A DNA stretch of 64,000 nt. Origin: Streptomyces xiamenensis (GTDB taxonomy: Bacteria; Actinomycetota; Actinomycetes; Streptomycetales; Streptomycetaceae). This document shows, piece after piece, positions 33,256-45,655 of this stretch (its first letter is position 1; the number at the start of each line of letters is the position of its first letter). The notes under the pieces were generated by a model that made no database searches, had not been told where the DNA came from, and saw nothing but the letters and a program-made list of their open reading frames with translations. The DNA lies in contig NZ_CP009922.3 in NCBI RefSeq assembly GCF_000993785.3, positions 124,001 to 188,000 on the forward strand. The letters are read 5' to 3'. The position numbers and the translations under genes were made by a program.

Positions 33256-36114
33256 ATGAGCGCCGCCGTCTTTCTCCCGGCTGACCCACCGCGTGCCTCC
33301 GAGGTGGCCTTCTGGAGCCCGGACGGCGCGCCCCCCGAGCTGCCGGGACGGCTGCCCCCGTCCGTCACGCCCGAGAACAGGGAGCTGACGGTGGCCCTCC
33401 CGGCCGACGGGGGCACCGTGACGGCGGTGACCGTGCCCGCGCTGGTCCTGCCGGTGCGCGACGCGCTGCCGCTGCTCACCCGGGCCAGGTCGGGTTCCGC
33501 CACCGGCTCCGCCGCGTTCTGGGGCGCCGCCGCCGTCCTCGCCCTGCAACTCGCCGCCCGGGGACGGCTGCTGCCGGGACTGAGCACCCAGGAGCACGAC
33601 GCCTGGCGGCTCGGTCCGCTGGAGGGTTCCGACGCCGAGCGGCTGCGGGAGCTGGCCGACGCGATGCCGGTGCACGCCCACGCCGTGCCGCTGCCCGGGC
33701 ACGGACCGGACGACCCGCCGCTGCTGCCCGCGCCCCACTCCCTCCTGCGTGCCTTCCTCGACGCCGTCGCCGACACCCTGCCACGCACCCCCGCCGCCGC
33801 GCTGGCGGCCGGCGGCCCGGCCTTCGCCGACCGCACCGTCCGCCCCGAGCCCCGCCCCCGGCTGCGCGCCTGGGCCGCCGAGGTCGCCGCGGGACAGGAC
33901 GCCGGGGTGCGGTTGTCCCTGCGGGTGGAGGCGCACCAGCTGGACCTCCCCGGCGGCCGGTTCCGGGCCGTCGCGCAGTTGCACAGCCGCACCGATCCCA
34001 CCGTCGTCGCCGACGCCGCGCAGGTCTTCGCGGGCACCGCCCCCGCCGGCGCCTTCTCCCCCGCCGCCCGCACCGACGCGCTGCTGACACTGCGCCGCGC
34101 GGCCACCGCCTGGGACGCCCTCGCTCCGCTGCTGTCCGCCGCCGTCCCCGACGCCGTCGACCTCGCCGACGAGGAGATCGCCGAGCTCCTCGGCGCACCG
34201 GTCAGCCGCGCGCTGGGCGCCGCCGGCGTCCAGGTGCACTGGCCCCGGGACCTGGTACGCACCCTCACCACCCACGCCGTCGTCGGCTCCGCCGACCACC
34301 CCGGCCCCGGTCCGGCGCCCTCCCTGCTGTCCCCCGGAGCGCTCACCGCCTTCGACTGGCGCTTCGCCCTCGGCGACACCCCGCTGACCCGCGAGGAACT
34401 CGACCGGCTCGCCGAGTCCGGCCGCCCCCTGGTGCGGCTGCGCGACCAGTGGGTGCTGGTCGATCCGGAGGCGCTGCGCCGCGCCCGAGCCCGCCCCGAC
34501 CGCAAGCTGACCGCCGTGGAGGCCCTGCGCGCCGCGCTCACCGGACAGGTGGAGCGCGACGGCGGCGGAACGGAGGAAACCGAGGACGGCGAGCCCATCG
34601 AGGTACGGGCCGTCGGCGCGCTCGAGGAACTGCGCCGCCGACTGGCCGACCCGCAGAGCCCGCTGCACCGGCCCGTCCCGCAGCCACCCGCGCTCGCCGC
34701 CACCCTGCGCGACTACCAGCTGCGCGGTCTGGGCTGGCTGCACCGGCTCACCTCGCTGGGCCTGGGCGCGGTGCTCGCCGATGACATGGGGCTCGGCAAG
34801 ACCATCACCCTCATCGCGCTCCATCTGCACCGCCACAGCACGGCGGAGCACACGGGACCGACCCTGGTGGTGTGCCCGGCCTCGCTGCTGGGCAACTGGC
34901 AGCGGGAGATCGAGGCGTTCGCCCCCGGGACACCGGTGCGCCGGCACCACGGGGGCGCCCGCGATCTGACCGGCCTGGCGGACGGCGAGTTCGTGCTCAC
35001 CACCTACGGCACCATGCGGCTGGACGCCGCGGAGCTGGCCGCCGCGGCCGACTGGGGCCTGGTCGTCGCGGACGAGGCCCAGCACATCAAGAACCACGCT
35101 TCCGCCACCGCCAAGACGCTGCGCACACTCCCCGCGTCGGCGCGCGTCGCGCTGACCGGCACCCCCGTGGAGAACAACCTCACCGAGCTGTGGGCCATCG
35201 TGGACTGGACCACGCCGGGCCTGCTCGGCCGCCTGCCGGCCTTCCGCACCCGCTACGCCGACGCCGTGGAGTCCGGCGCCGATCCGGCCGCCGCCGAGCG
35301 ACTGGCCGCCCTGGTACGCCCGTTCCTGCTGCGCCGCCGCAAGTCCGACCCCGGCATCGCGCCCGAGCTGCCGCCGAAGACCGAGACGGACCGGGCGGTC
35401 TCGCTCACCCCCGAACAGGCCGGGCTGTACGAGGCCGTGGTGCGCGAGACCCTCGCCGAGATCTCCGGCGCCCAGGGCGTCGCGCGGCGCGGCCTGATCG
35501 TCAAGCTGCTCACCTCCCTCAAGCAGATCTGCAACCACCCGGCACAGTTCCTGAAGGAGGAGGACGCGCCCCGGCTGGCGGGCCGCTCCGGGAAGCTGGA
35601 GGCGTTCGACGAACTGCTGGAGAGCATCCTGGCCTCCGGTGCCCAGGTGCTGGTCTTCACCCAGTACGTCCGCATGGCACGGCTGCTGACGGAACATCTG
35701 TGGGCCCGCGCGGTGCCCAGCGCACTGCTGCACGGCGGGCTGCCGGTGGCCCGGCGCGAGGAGCTGGTACGGGACTTCCAGAGCGGTGCGGTGCCGGTGT
35801 TCCTGCTGTCGCTCAAGGCGGCAGGGACCGGCCTGAACCTCACCCGGGCCGAGCACGTCGTGCACTTCGACCGGTGGTGGAACCCGGCGGTCGAGGCGCA
35901 GGCGACGGACCGCGCGTACCGCATCGGGCAGGACCGCCCCGTCCAGGTGCACCGGCTGATCGCGGAGGGCACGGTCGAGGACCGGATCGCGGCGCTGCTG
36001 CGGCGCAAGCAGTCGCTCGCGGACGCGGTGCTCGGCGGTGCGGGCGAGGCGGCACTGACCGAGCTGTCGGACGCCGAGCTGGCCGAACTGGTGACGCTGC
36101 GGAGGGTGTCATGA
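33256..36114 (+). CDS. SNF2-family DEAD/DEAH-box helicase
   Basis: A 952-residue SNF2/Rad54-type ATPase. The N-terminal ~480 residues are a bacterial SNF2 N-terminal region (DUF3670-like). Then come motif I DDMGLGKTITL, motif II ADEAQHIKN, motif III LTGTPVENNL, and in the C-terminal RecA domain LKAAGTGLNLTRAEHVVHFDRWWNP and DRAYRIGQ. It translocates on DNA and may remodel protein-DNA complexes. ATG 33256 follows TTGAGGAA. The stop overlaps the SWIM gene start (ATGA), so the two are translationally coupled and probably act together. Confidence 0.93.
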   Translation: MSAAVFLPADPPRASEVAFWSPDGAPPELPGRLPPSVTPENRELTVALPADGGTVTAVTVPALVLPVRDALPLLTRARSGSATGSAAFWGAAAVLALQLAARGRLLPGLSTQEHDAWRLGPLEGSDAERLRELADAMPVHAHAVPLPGHGPDDPPLLPAPHSLLRAFLDAVADTLPRTPAAALAAGGPAFADRTVRPEPRPRLRAWAAEVAAGQDAGVRLSLRVEAHQLDLPGGRFRAVAQLHSRTDPTVVADAAQVFAGTAPAGAFSPAARTDALLTLRRAATAWDALAPLLSAAVPDAVDLADEEIAELLGAPVSRALGAAGVQVHWPRDLVRTLTTHAVVGSADHPGPGPAPSLLSPGALTAFDWRFALGDTPLTREELDRLAESGRPLVRLRDQWVLVDPEALRRARARPDRKLTAVEALRAALTGQVERDGGGTEETEDGEPIEVRAVGALEELRRRLADPQSPLHRPVPQPPALAATLRDYQLRGLGWLHRLTSLGLGAVLADDMGLGKTITLIALHLHRHSTAEHTGPTLVVCPASLLGNWQREIEAFAPGTPVRRHHGGARDLTGLADGEFVLTTYGTMRLDAAELAAAADWGLVVADEAQHIKNHASATAKTLRTLPASARVALTGTPVENNLTELWAIVDWTTPGLLGRLPAFRTRYADAVESGADPAAAERLAALVRPFLLRRRKSDPGIAPELPPKTETDRAVSLTPEQAGLYEAVVRETLAEISGAQGVARRGLIVKLLTSLKQICNHPAQFLKEEDAPRLAGRSGKLEAFDELLESILASGAQVLVFTQYVRMARLLTEHLWARAVPSALLHGGLPVARREELVRDFQSGAVPVFLLSLKAAGTGLNLTRAEHVVHFDRWWNPAVEAQATDRAYRIGQDRPVQVHRLIAEGTVEDRIAALLRRKQSLADAVLGGAGEAALTELSDAELAELVTLRRVS

Positions 36115-37382
36115 CCTGGGACGAGGAAGCACCGTACGAGGGTGAACGGGTGTTCGCCGCGCTGCCGCCGGCTCGCGGCCGGGGGTTCGCGAGCAGTTGG
36201 TGGGGGGTCGGCTGGTTGCGGGCGGTCGAGGACTCGGCGCTGGAGAGCGCGCGCATGGCGGACGGGCGGCGCGCCGCGCGGGCCGGGGCGGTGGGCGCGG
36301 TGTCGGTACGGCCGGGGCGGCTGACCGCGGTGGTGCGCGACCGGGACGGGGTGGGCCGGCGGGCGGATGTGACGCTGCGCCGGCTGACGGCGGACGAGTG
36401 GCGGCGGCTGCTGGCCGTGGTGGCGGGCGAGGCCGGGCACATCGCGGCGCTGCTGGACCGGGACATGCCCCCGGATCTGGTGGCGGACGCGGGCGCGGCC
36501 GGGGTGGACCTGCTGCCGGGGATCGGTGATCTGGAGCCGCAGTGCGAGTGCGGGGAGTTCGACCACTGCGTGCACAGCGCGGCGCTGTGCTATCAGGCGG
36601 CGCGGCTGCTGGACGAGGATCCGTGGGTGCTGCTGCTGTTGCGCGGGCGCGGGGAGGAGGAACTGCTGCGGGAGCTGCGGGCGGCCTCGGCACCGGCCGG
36701 GGCGCCGGTGGCGCGCGAGCCCGCGGGAGTGCCGGCCGCCGAGCGGTACGCGGCGCGGGCGGCGCACGGCGATCCCGCGCTGCCGCCGCCCCCGCCACCG
36801 GTGGAGCGTGCGGGCGTCCCGCCCGCGCTGGTGGCCTGCGACGTGCCGGGGGTGGACGCGGCGGCGCTGGAGTTCCTGGCCGCCGACGCGGCGGCCCGCG
36901 CCCGGGTGTTGCTGGCGCTGGCGCTGCGCCCCGGGCACGCCGGGCAGCCGGTGCCGCAGGAGGAGGGGGTGTGGCAGGACGCGGTGCGGCTGGCTGCGGC
37001 GGGACCGGCCGATCCGGTGGCCGCGCGGCTGGCACGCGGCTGCGGGCGTACGGTGCGGGAGTTGCGGCTGGCGGTACGGGCCTGGCGGGCGGGCGGCGGC
37101 GCGGGGCTCGCGGTGCTGGAGGATCCGCCGGGGCCTGCGCCGGCGCAGGCCGTGGAGCAGTTGGCGGCGGCGTGGGCGGACGACGCGGTGGCCAGGCCGC
37201 GGCTGCGGGCGGCGGGCACACACTGGACGGTGGTGGGCGAGGGCGCGCAGGTGCGGTACGGGGCGGACGGCCGGTGGTGGCCGTTCCGCAAGGAGGCGGG
37301 CCGCTGGACGCCGGCCGGTGCGCCCGCCGCCGACCCGGCCGGGGCCCTGCTGACGGCCCGTGAGGCGGCGGAGCGGGACTGA
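36111..37382 (+). CDS. SWIM zinc finger family protein
   Basis: A 423-residue protein with a SWIM zinc finger at ~144-154 (CECGEFDHCVHSAALCY, the CxC-xn-CxH pattern). SWIM domains bind DNA or protein. Residues 1-30 (RGFASSWWGVGWLRAVED) are a conserved N-terminal block of the SNF2-associated family, and the remainder is Ala/Arg-rich. The gene is coupled to the SNF2 helicase by a 4-bp overlap, a pairing seen in many bacteria, so it probably serves as the helicase's DNA- or protein-binding partner. The pathway is unknown. Confidence 0.9.
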   Translation: MTWDEEAPYEGERVFAALPPARGRGFASSWWGVGWLRAVEDSALESARMADGRRAARAGAVGAVSVRPGRLTAVVRDRDGVGRRADVTLRRLTADEWRRLLAVVAGEAGHIAALLDRDMPPDLVADAGAAGVDLLPGIGDLEPQCECGEFDHCVHSAALCYQAARLLDEDPWVLLLLRGRGEEELLRELRAASAPAGAPVAREPAGVPAAERYAARAAHGDPALPPPPPPVERAGVPPALVACDVPGVDAAALEFLAADAAARARVLLALALRPGHAGQPVPQEEGVWQDAVRLAAAGPADPVAARLARGCGRTVRELRLAVRAWRAGGGAGLAVLEDPPGPAPAQAVEQLAAAWADDAVARPRLRAAGTHWTVVGEGAQVRYGADGRWWPFRKEAGRWTPAGAPAADPAGALLTAREAAERD

Positions 37383-37387
37383 GCGCG

Positions 37388-37425
37388 CCGGCGGGGCGCC
37401 CCCAGGGTCGGGGGCGCCCCGCCGG
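37388..37425. terminator. Bidirectional terminator with a 16-bp stem
   Basis: CCGGCGGGGCGCCCCC (37388-37403) pairs with its perfect complement at 37410-37425 across 6 nt. It begins 5 bp after the SWIM stop and precedes the end of the convergent esterase gene by 18 bp. Confidence 0.8.
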
Positions 37426-37442
37426 TGGGTGCTGCGGGTGCC

Positions 37443-38255
37443 TCAGGCCAGGTTCTCCAGGACCGGGTAGTAGCCGCCGGACTGACCGGCCGCCGTGGGG
37501 TGGTAGGAGTCGCCGATCGGCCAGGTCACGCTGTGCAGCCAGGAGTCGGACGAGCAGATCTCATGACCGGAGAAGGCCGGGCGGACGTCGCCGTAGCCGA
37601 AGCCGTGATCCGCCGCCCGCTTGGCGGTGACCTCGCTCAGGTTGTCCGAGGCGCTGTTGATCGCGGCCCGTGCCTCCTCGCTGATGCCCACCGCGCAGGA
37701 ACCGTCGAGCTGGTACATGCGCGGGTAGCCGAGCACGACCACCCGGGCGTTGGGCGCCTTGGCCCGGATCGCGTCGTAGACCGTGTCCAGCTGCCCCGGG
37801 AGGGTGGTGGTGATGTACTCGTTGGCCGTGTTCACCGCGGCCACGCAGGCGCTGGTGCCGCTCAGCACGCAGGTCTGCATGGTGTCGGCGAAGCCCGCGT
37901 CGTTGCCGCCGATGCTGATGCTCACCAGGGTGGTGCTCGCGTTCAGCGGGTCGAGCTGGGAGTTGATGACGTCGGCCGTGCGGGCCCCCGAGCAGGCGGT
38001 GAAGTCGAAGGACGAGGGGGCGTTCGCGTTGGCCCACAGCTGCGGATAGGCGACGGTGGAGCGGCGGCAGTCACCGCTTGCGTCGTCGTAACTGCCGGCG
38101 CCGACGCCGGAGGAGTACGAGTCCCCCAGAGCCACATAGGCGTCCGCCGCGGCGGCAGGGGTGTCCTGCGCGGATGCGGCGGCCGGGCCGAGGGCGGTGA
38201 CGCAGAGGGCGAGGGCCGCGGTAGCGGCCACCTTCGCCGTACGGCTCAACTTCAT
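37443..38255 (-). CDS. Secreted SGNH/GDSL hydrolase (lipase/esterase)
   Basis: A 270-residue exported SGNH hydrolase. The signal peptide (residues 1-~29, KLSRTAKVAATAALALCVTAL ending ASA|Q) precedes block I GDSYSSGVG (catalytic Ser), block III GGND and block V DSYHPTAAG (His). Six cysteines at similar spacing to Streptomyces secreted lipases suggest three disulfides. It would hydrolyse short- to medium-chain esters outside the cell, for example acetylated plant polymers or lipids. ATG 38255 is preceded by GGGAGG. It is divergent from the GH2 gene. Confidence 0.93.
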   Translation of the reverse strand: MKLSRTAKVAATAALALCVTALGPAAASAQDTPAAAADAYVALGDSYSSGVGAGSYDDASGDCRRSTVAYPQLWANANAPSSFDFTACSGARTADVINSQLDPLNASTTLVSISIGGNDAGFADTMQTCVLSGTSACVAAVNTANEYITTTLPGQLDTVYDAIRAKAPNARVVVLGYPRMYQLDGSCAVGISEEARAAINSASDNLSEVTAKRAADHGFGYGDVRPAFSGHEICSSDSWLHSVTWPIGDSYHPTAAGQSGGYYPVLENLA

Positions 38256-38407
38256 GGAGCCTCCCAAGGAAGGTCTGTGGGGGGTGGGTTGGCTGATCAC
38301 TCCGCCTGCGCTGTACCCGGCGCAAGTCGCAGCCATGCCAAGGAGATGAACAGCGCGTCAACGACAACGACAAAACGGGCACCGGAGTTGTGGCCGACGC
38401 GCACCTC

Positions 38408-38442
38408 TTGTCGGTTTTCCGACTTTCCCCAGGGGTTGTCGG
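38408..38442. promoter_or_regulatory. Inverted and direct TTGTCGG repeats upstream of GH2
   Basis: GTCGGTTTTCCGAC (38410-38423) is an inverted repeat with a 4-nt centre. TTGTCGG occurs at 38408-38414 and again at 38436-38442, 28 bp apart. This differs from the other operators in the window, so a separate regulator is possible. Confidence 0.4.
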
Positions 38443-38466
38443 AAGGGGGTTCGCGCTTTAGCGTGA

Positions 38467-41502
<3,036 letters not shown>

Positions 41503-41529
41503 CGGCGGCCCCGTAACGGCGCAGGGGCC

Positions 41530-41561
41530 GCGGCCACCGGGTGCTGGAGCCCGGTGGCCGC
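41530..41561. terminator. Bidirectional hairpin terminator
   Basis: GCGGCCACCGGG (41530-41541) pairs with CCCGGTGGCCGC (41550-41561) over 8 nt, between the convergent GH2 and DUF397 genes. Confidence 0.7.
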
Positions 41562-41581
41562 TCCCGGTCACCGGTAGGGGA

Positions 41582-41818
41582 TCACACCAGCAGGAAGTCG
41601 GCGTCCCCCGACTTCACTCCCTGGATGAAGTCGGCCATCTCATGGCCGGAGTAGATGAGTGCGGGGCCGTCCGGGTCGGTCGACTGACGCAGCGCCACCC
41701 GGCCGTCCCGCAGCCGCAGCGCCTCCACGCAGCTGCCGCCGTTGCCGCCGCTCCAGGGCTTCCGCCAGCCCTCGGTGGCCAGTTGGGTGGCCGGCATGCC
41801 GTTGTATATCCGATCCAT
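41582..41818 (-). CDS. DUF397 domain-containing protein
   Basis: A 78-residue DUF397 protein. The diagnostic GWRKPWSGGNGGSCVEAL, VALRQSTDPDGPALIYSGHEMADFIQGVKSGDADFLLV pattern is complete. In Streptomyces these proteins are encoded next to XRE regulators and counteract or bind them. It starts 2 bp after the stop of the XRE gene and is cotranscribed with it. Predicted cytoplasmic. Confidence 0.92.
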   Translation of the reverse strand: MDRIYNGMPATQLATEGWRKPWSGGNGGSCVEALRLRDGRVALRQSTDPDGPALIYSGHEMADFIQGVKSGDADFLLV

Positions 41819-41820
41819 GG

Positions 41821-42711
41821 TCAGATCTCCTTGCGAATACGACTGAGGATCACCTCAGTACGGTGCACCTGCGCGGCCTGTGCGCACATCCGGTCCAGCG
41901 CCTCCCGGAACAGTGAGACATCCTCGCGCTGATCGAAGTACGCGGCGCCTATCAGGCTCTCCGCACAGGCGACGTCGGGCAGTTCGGGGATGGGGAACCG
42001 GAAGAGGTGGAAGGGGCCGTACATCGCGGGATGCGGTCCCGCGCTGAACGGCATGATCTGGAGCCGTACATGCGGTGCGGAGACGGCTTCGATCAGCCGG
42101 GAGATCTGTGCACGCATGACGTTGGGTCCGCCGAAGGGGCGGCGCAGCACGGTTTCGTCGATGACGACCCACAGCAGCGGCGGCTGCTTGCGCTGGAGCA
42201 GGTCCTGGCGGGCGAGCCGCAGCGCGACCAGCCGGTCGATCTCGCTGGCCGGTGCGTGCGGCATCCCGGAGCGCAGCACCGTGGCGGCGTAGGCCTCGGT
42301 CTGCAACAACCCTGGTACGTAGTGCGGTTCGTAGGCACGGATCTGGTCGGCCTCTGCCTCCAGGGAGACGAAGGCACTGAACCATTCTGGCAGCACATCG
42401 CGATAGTGGTGCCACCATCCGGGACGATTTGCCTCGCGGGCGAGGTTGAGGAAGCCGTCGATCTCCTCGGTGGTGGTCACCCCGTAGATCCGCAGCAGCT
42501 TCTCCACGTACGGGACCTTGAGGCCGACCTGGGCCTTCTCCATCCGGCGGATGGTGGCGTGGGTGACGTCGAGGGCGGCGGCGGCCTCCTCGAAGGTGTA
42601 GCCCGCTTCTTCGCGCAGGTCCTGGAGCCTTCTGCCCAGTACCACGCGCAGAGCGGTCGGTGCCGCGCCCGGCGTTCCTGCCACTGCCCGCCCCCATCCG
42701 GCTGCTGTCAT
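41821..42711 (-). CDS. XRE-family helix-turn-helix regulator with DUF5753 domain
   Basis: A 296-residue regulator. The N-terminal helix-turn-helix (LGRRLQDLREEAGYTFEEAAAALDVTHATIRRMEKAQ) is followed by a DUF5753 domain (YEPHYVPGLLQTEAYAATVLR, LWVVIDETVLRRPFGG, LRLQIMPFSAGPH). Such proteins regulate development or antibiotic genes together with a DUF397 partner, here immediately downstream. The start is set at ATG 42711; no strong ribosome binding site is visible, so GTG or ATG codons slightly downstream are possible. It is divergent from an HATPase-domain protein, the usual third member of this trio. Confidence 0.9.
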   Translation of the reverse strand: MTAAGWGRAVAGTPGAAPTALRVVLGRRLQDLREEAGYTFEEAAAALDVTHATIRRMEKAQVGLKVPYVEKLLRIYGVTTTEEIDGFLNLAREANRPGWWHHYRDVLPEWFSAFVSLEAEADQIRAYEPHYVPGLLQTEAYAATVLRSGMPHAPASEIDRLVALRLARQDLLQRKQPPLLWVVIDETVLRRPFGGPNVMRAQISRLIEAVSAPHVRLQIMPFSAGPHPAMYGPFHLFRFPIPELPDVACAESLIGAAYFDQREDVSLFREALDRMCAQAAQVHRTEVILSRIRKEI

Positions 42712-42817
42712 CGGAGAGCAGTGTGCCACGCGGCCCGGCAAGTACAACAGAGTGATATCAACGGTTCTGTAATTTGCAGGATGCCCCTTGCCGGATGCGA
42801 CGGTCAACACTCAGAGT

Positions 42818-43279
42818 ATGGGGGTGGCTTCCTCCTCACACGCTCAGCCCTTAGAGCGTTATGACACCTCCCTTCTCGGGAACGAGCGTCTGATCTTCCG
42901 GCTGCCCGCCGTGGACGCCTCCGTCGGCGAGGCCAGGCGCCGGGTCCGGGCCCAGCTCACCGAGTGGCGGTCCCCGGTGGAGCTGACGGACAACGCGCAG
43001 TTGATCGTCTCGGAGCTGGTGACCAACGCCCTGCGGCACACCGGCAGTCGGTCGGTGGGCTGCGAGGTGCGGATACTGGGATCGCTGCTGCGGATCGCGG
43101 TCTCCAGCGCGGGCGCGGGTCCGGCCGGGATGCCGACGGCGGCCGCCATGGAGGACGAGGGCGGCCGGGGGCTCCTGCTGGTGTGCACGCTCGCCGAGGT
43201 CTGGGGGGTACGGCCCCGGGACGCGGGCAGCGGGCACGTAGTCTGGGCCGACCTGGCGATCGGCCCGGCCGCACGCTGA
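42818..43279 (+). CDS. ATP-binding anti-sigma-type protein (HATPase_c_2)
   Basis: A 153-residue histidine-kinase-like ATPase domain of the RsbW/anti-sigma type. N-box residues are clear in LIVSELVTNALRHT, with further ATP-lid elements EDEGGRGLLLVCTLAEVWG. Such single-domain proteins are abundant in Streptomyces and interact with regulators or anti-anti-sigma factors. An in-frame TTG at 42788 could extend the protein by 10 residues. I prefer ATG 42818 although its ribosome binding site is weak. It is divergent from the XRE gene. Confidence 0.85.
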   Translation: MGVASSSHAQPLERYDTSLLGNERLIFRLPAVDASVGEARRRVRAQLTEWRSPVELTDNAQLIVSELVTNALRHTGSRSVGCEVRILGSLLRIAVSSAGAGPAGMPTAAAMEDEGGRGLLLVCTLAEVWGVRPRDAGSGHVVWADLAIGPAAR

Positions 43280-43345
43280 GCGGTGCCCACCCGCCGATCC
43301 GGCTCACCTCCCGGCGTGCGTACCGCACTTACCGAGAGGTTCGGC

Positions 43346-45655
43346 ATGCAGCGCAGTGGCTCCCCGTACGTGTTGTGGTATCCGCGTCCCGCCGATGAGT
43401 GGCTGCGGGCGCTGCCGGTCGGCAACGGCCGGCTCGGCGCGATGGTGTACGGCGGTACGGACACCGAGGAGTTGCAGCTCAGCGAGGACACGGTGTGGGC
43501 GGGCGGCCCGCACGGCTACGACAACCCGGGGGCGGCCGCCGCGCTGCCCGAGGCGCGGCGGCTGGTCTTCGCCGGCGCGTGGGCGGCGGCCCACCGGTTG
43601 CTGGAGGCCGAGGTGATGGGCGTTCCGGTCCGGCAGATGCCCTATCAGACGGTGGGCAGCCTGCGGCTGGCCCTGGACGGCGGCGACGAGCCGGTGAGCG
43701 GCTACCGGCGGGAGCTGGACCTGTCCCGCGCGGTGCACACCGTGGAGTTCGTCCGCCGGGGGATACAACACCGGAGGGAGGTGTTCGCCACCGCCGCCGA
43801 CCAGGTGATCGCGGTGCGGCTGAGCGCGGACGCGCCCGGCGCCGTTGGGTTCACCGCCTCCTTCGACAGCCCGATGGAGAGCACCGCCCTGTCCCCGGAC
43901 GGTGCCACGATCGCCCTGGACGGCCGGGGCGGCGACTGGGACGGCGTGGCGGGCCGGGTGCGGTACCGGGCGCTGGTGCGGGCGCTGGCCACCGGCGGCG
44001 AGGTCTCCTCGGCGGACGGGGTCCTGCGCGTCTCCGGAGCCGACGCGGTGACGCTGCTGGTCTCGGCGGGCACCAACCACGTCGACTGGCAGGACCTCGG
44101 CGCCGATCCGGCGGACCGCGCGCTGCGCGATCTGACCGAGGCGGCGAAGCGGCCCTACGAGGAGCTGCTGGCGCGTCATGTGGCCGATCACGCCACTCTG
44201 TTCGACCGCACGGCCCTGGAGATCCCGGCCACCGGGGCGGCCGCGCTGCCCACCGACGAGCGGGTCGCGGCCTTCGGGGACGGCAGTGCCGACCCGCAAC
44301 TGGCGGCGCTCTACTTCTACTACGGCCGCTATCTGCTGATCGCCGCCTCCCGCGCGGGCACCCAGCCGGCGAACCTCCAGGGGCTGTGGAACGACCTGAC
44401 CGATCCGCCGTGGGGATCGAAGTACACGATCAACATCAACACCGAGATGAACTACTGGCCGGCCGGCCCGGCGAACCTTCTGGAGTGCTGGGAGCCGCTG
44501 TTCGCCCTGCTGCACGACCTGCGGGTGTCCGGTGCGCGCAGCGCCCGGCAGATGTACGGGGCCCGGGGCTGGGTCGCGCACCACAACACGGATCTGTGGC
44601 GGGGCACCGCGCCGGTGGACGGGGCGACCTGGGGGATGTGGCCCACCGGCGGGGCCTGGCTGGCGCTGGCGGTGTGGGAGCGTTACCGGTTCACCGGGGA
44701 CGCCGAGCGGCTGCGCGCCGACTACCCGGTGCTGGCGGAGGCCGCGCGGTTCTTCCTGGACACCCTGGTGGAGGACCCCGGTACCGGCCATCTGGTGACC
44801 TGTCCCTCCATCTCCCCGGAGAACGCGCACCACGAGGGTGAGGGCGGCACGCTGTGCGCGGGGCCGACCATGGACGGGCAGATCGTGCGGGATCTGTTCG
44901 CCGCGGTGGACGGTGCCGCCGGGGTGCTGGGGGTGGACGGGGAGCTGCGTACCGAGGTGCGGGCCGCCGCCGACCGGCTGCCACCGATGCGCGTCGGGGC
45001 CCAGGGGCAGTTGCAGGAGTGGCAGCAGGACTGGGACGCGCGGGCCCCCGAGCAGGGCCACCGGCACATCTCGCACCTCTACGGGCTGCATCCGGGGGCG
45101 CAGATCACCCGGCACACCCCCGAGCTGTTCGACGCGGCCCGGGTGACGCTGGAGCAGCGCGGGGACGCGGGGACAGGCTGGTCGCTGGGCTGGAAGATCA
45201 ACTTCTGGGCGCGGCTGGCGGCGGGCGACCGTTCGTACAAGCTGCTGACCGACCAGCTGACGCCGGAGCGGACCGCTCCGAACCTCTTCGATCTCCATCC
45301 GCCGTTCCAGATCGACGGCAACTTCGGTGCCACGGCCGGGATCACCGAGTGGCTGGTGCAGAGCCACGGCGCGGAGATCGAGCTGCTGCCCGCGCTGCCC
45401 GGGGCGCTGCCGGAGGGCCGGGTGCGGGGGTTGCTGGCACGCGGCGGTTTCGAGGTGGCGCTGTCCTGGTCCGGCGGGGCCCTGGCCGAGGCGCGGATCG
45501 GTTCGCGGGCCGGCACGACGGCCCGGATCCGTACGGCGGCGCCGGTGACGGTCACGCTGGACGGTGCCGAGGTGGCGGCCCGGCGGGACGCGGACGGGGT
45601 GACGGAGTTCATGACGCGGGCCGGGGAGGTCTATCTGCTCACGCCGCGCGGGTGA
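43346..45655 (+). CDS. GH95 alpha-L-fucosidase / alpha-L-galactosidase
   Basis: A 769-residue GH95 enzyme. The N-terminal beta domain begins at WYPRPADEWLRALPVGNGRLGAMV. The (alpha/alpha)6 barrel contains the paired Asn ~363 and ~365 (TININTEMNYW), Glu ~492 (CPSISPEN) and Asp ~657 (FQIDGNFG), matching Asn421, Asn423, Glu566 and Asp766 of Bifidobacterium AfcA. It is an inverting 1,2-alpha-L-fucosidase family; plant-degrading members also release L-galactose from xyloglucan. There is no signal peptide. ATG 43346 has GAGAGG upstream. The 3' end overlaps the convergent MFS gene by 17 bp. Confidence 0.92.
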   Translation: MQRSGSPYVLWYPRPADEWLRALPVGNGRLGAMVYGGTDTEELQLSEDTVWAGGPHGYDNPGAAAALPEARRLVFAGAWAAAHRLLEAEVMGVPVRQMPYQTVGSLRLALDGGDEPVSGYRRELDLSRAVHTVEFVRRGIQHRREVFATAADQVIAVRLSADAPGAVGFTASFDSPMESTALSPDGATIALDGRGGDWDGVAGRVRYRALVRALATGGEVSSADGVLRVSGADAVTLLVSAGTNHVDWQDLGADPADRALRDLTEAAKRPYEELLARHVADHATLFDRTALEIPATGAAALPTDERVAAFGDGSADPQLAALYFYYGRYLLIAASRAGTQPANLQGLWNDLTDPPWGSKYTININTEMNYWPAGPANLLECWEPLFALLHDLRVSGARSARQMYGARGWVAHHNTDLWRGTAPVDGATWGMWPTGGAWLALAVWERYRFTGDAERLRADYPVLAEAARFFLDTLVEDPGTGHLVTCPSISPENAHHEGEGGTLCAGPTMDGQIVRDLFAAVDGAAGVLGVDGELRTEVRAAADRLPPMRVGAQGQLQEWQQDWDARAPEQGHRHISHLYGLHPGAQITRHTPELFDAARVTLEQRGDAGTGWSLGWKINFWARLAAGDRSYKLLTDQLTPERTAPNLFDLHPPFQIDGNFGATAGITEWLVQSHGAEIELLPALPGALPEGRVRGLLARGGFEVALSWSGGALAEARIGSRAGTTARIRTAAPVTVTLDGAEVAARRDADGVTEFMTRAGEVYLLTPRG

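Noticed and set aside
34713..37223. Minus-strand frames opposite the SNF2 and SWIM genes
   Set aside because: They are antisense shadows. The plus-strand genes carry all helicase and zinc-finger motifs.
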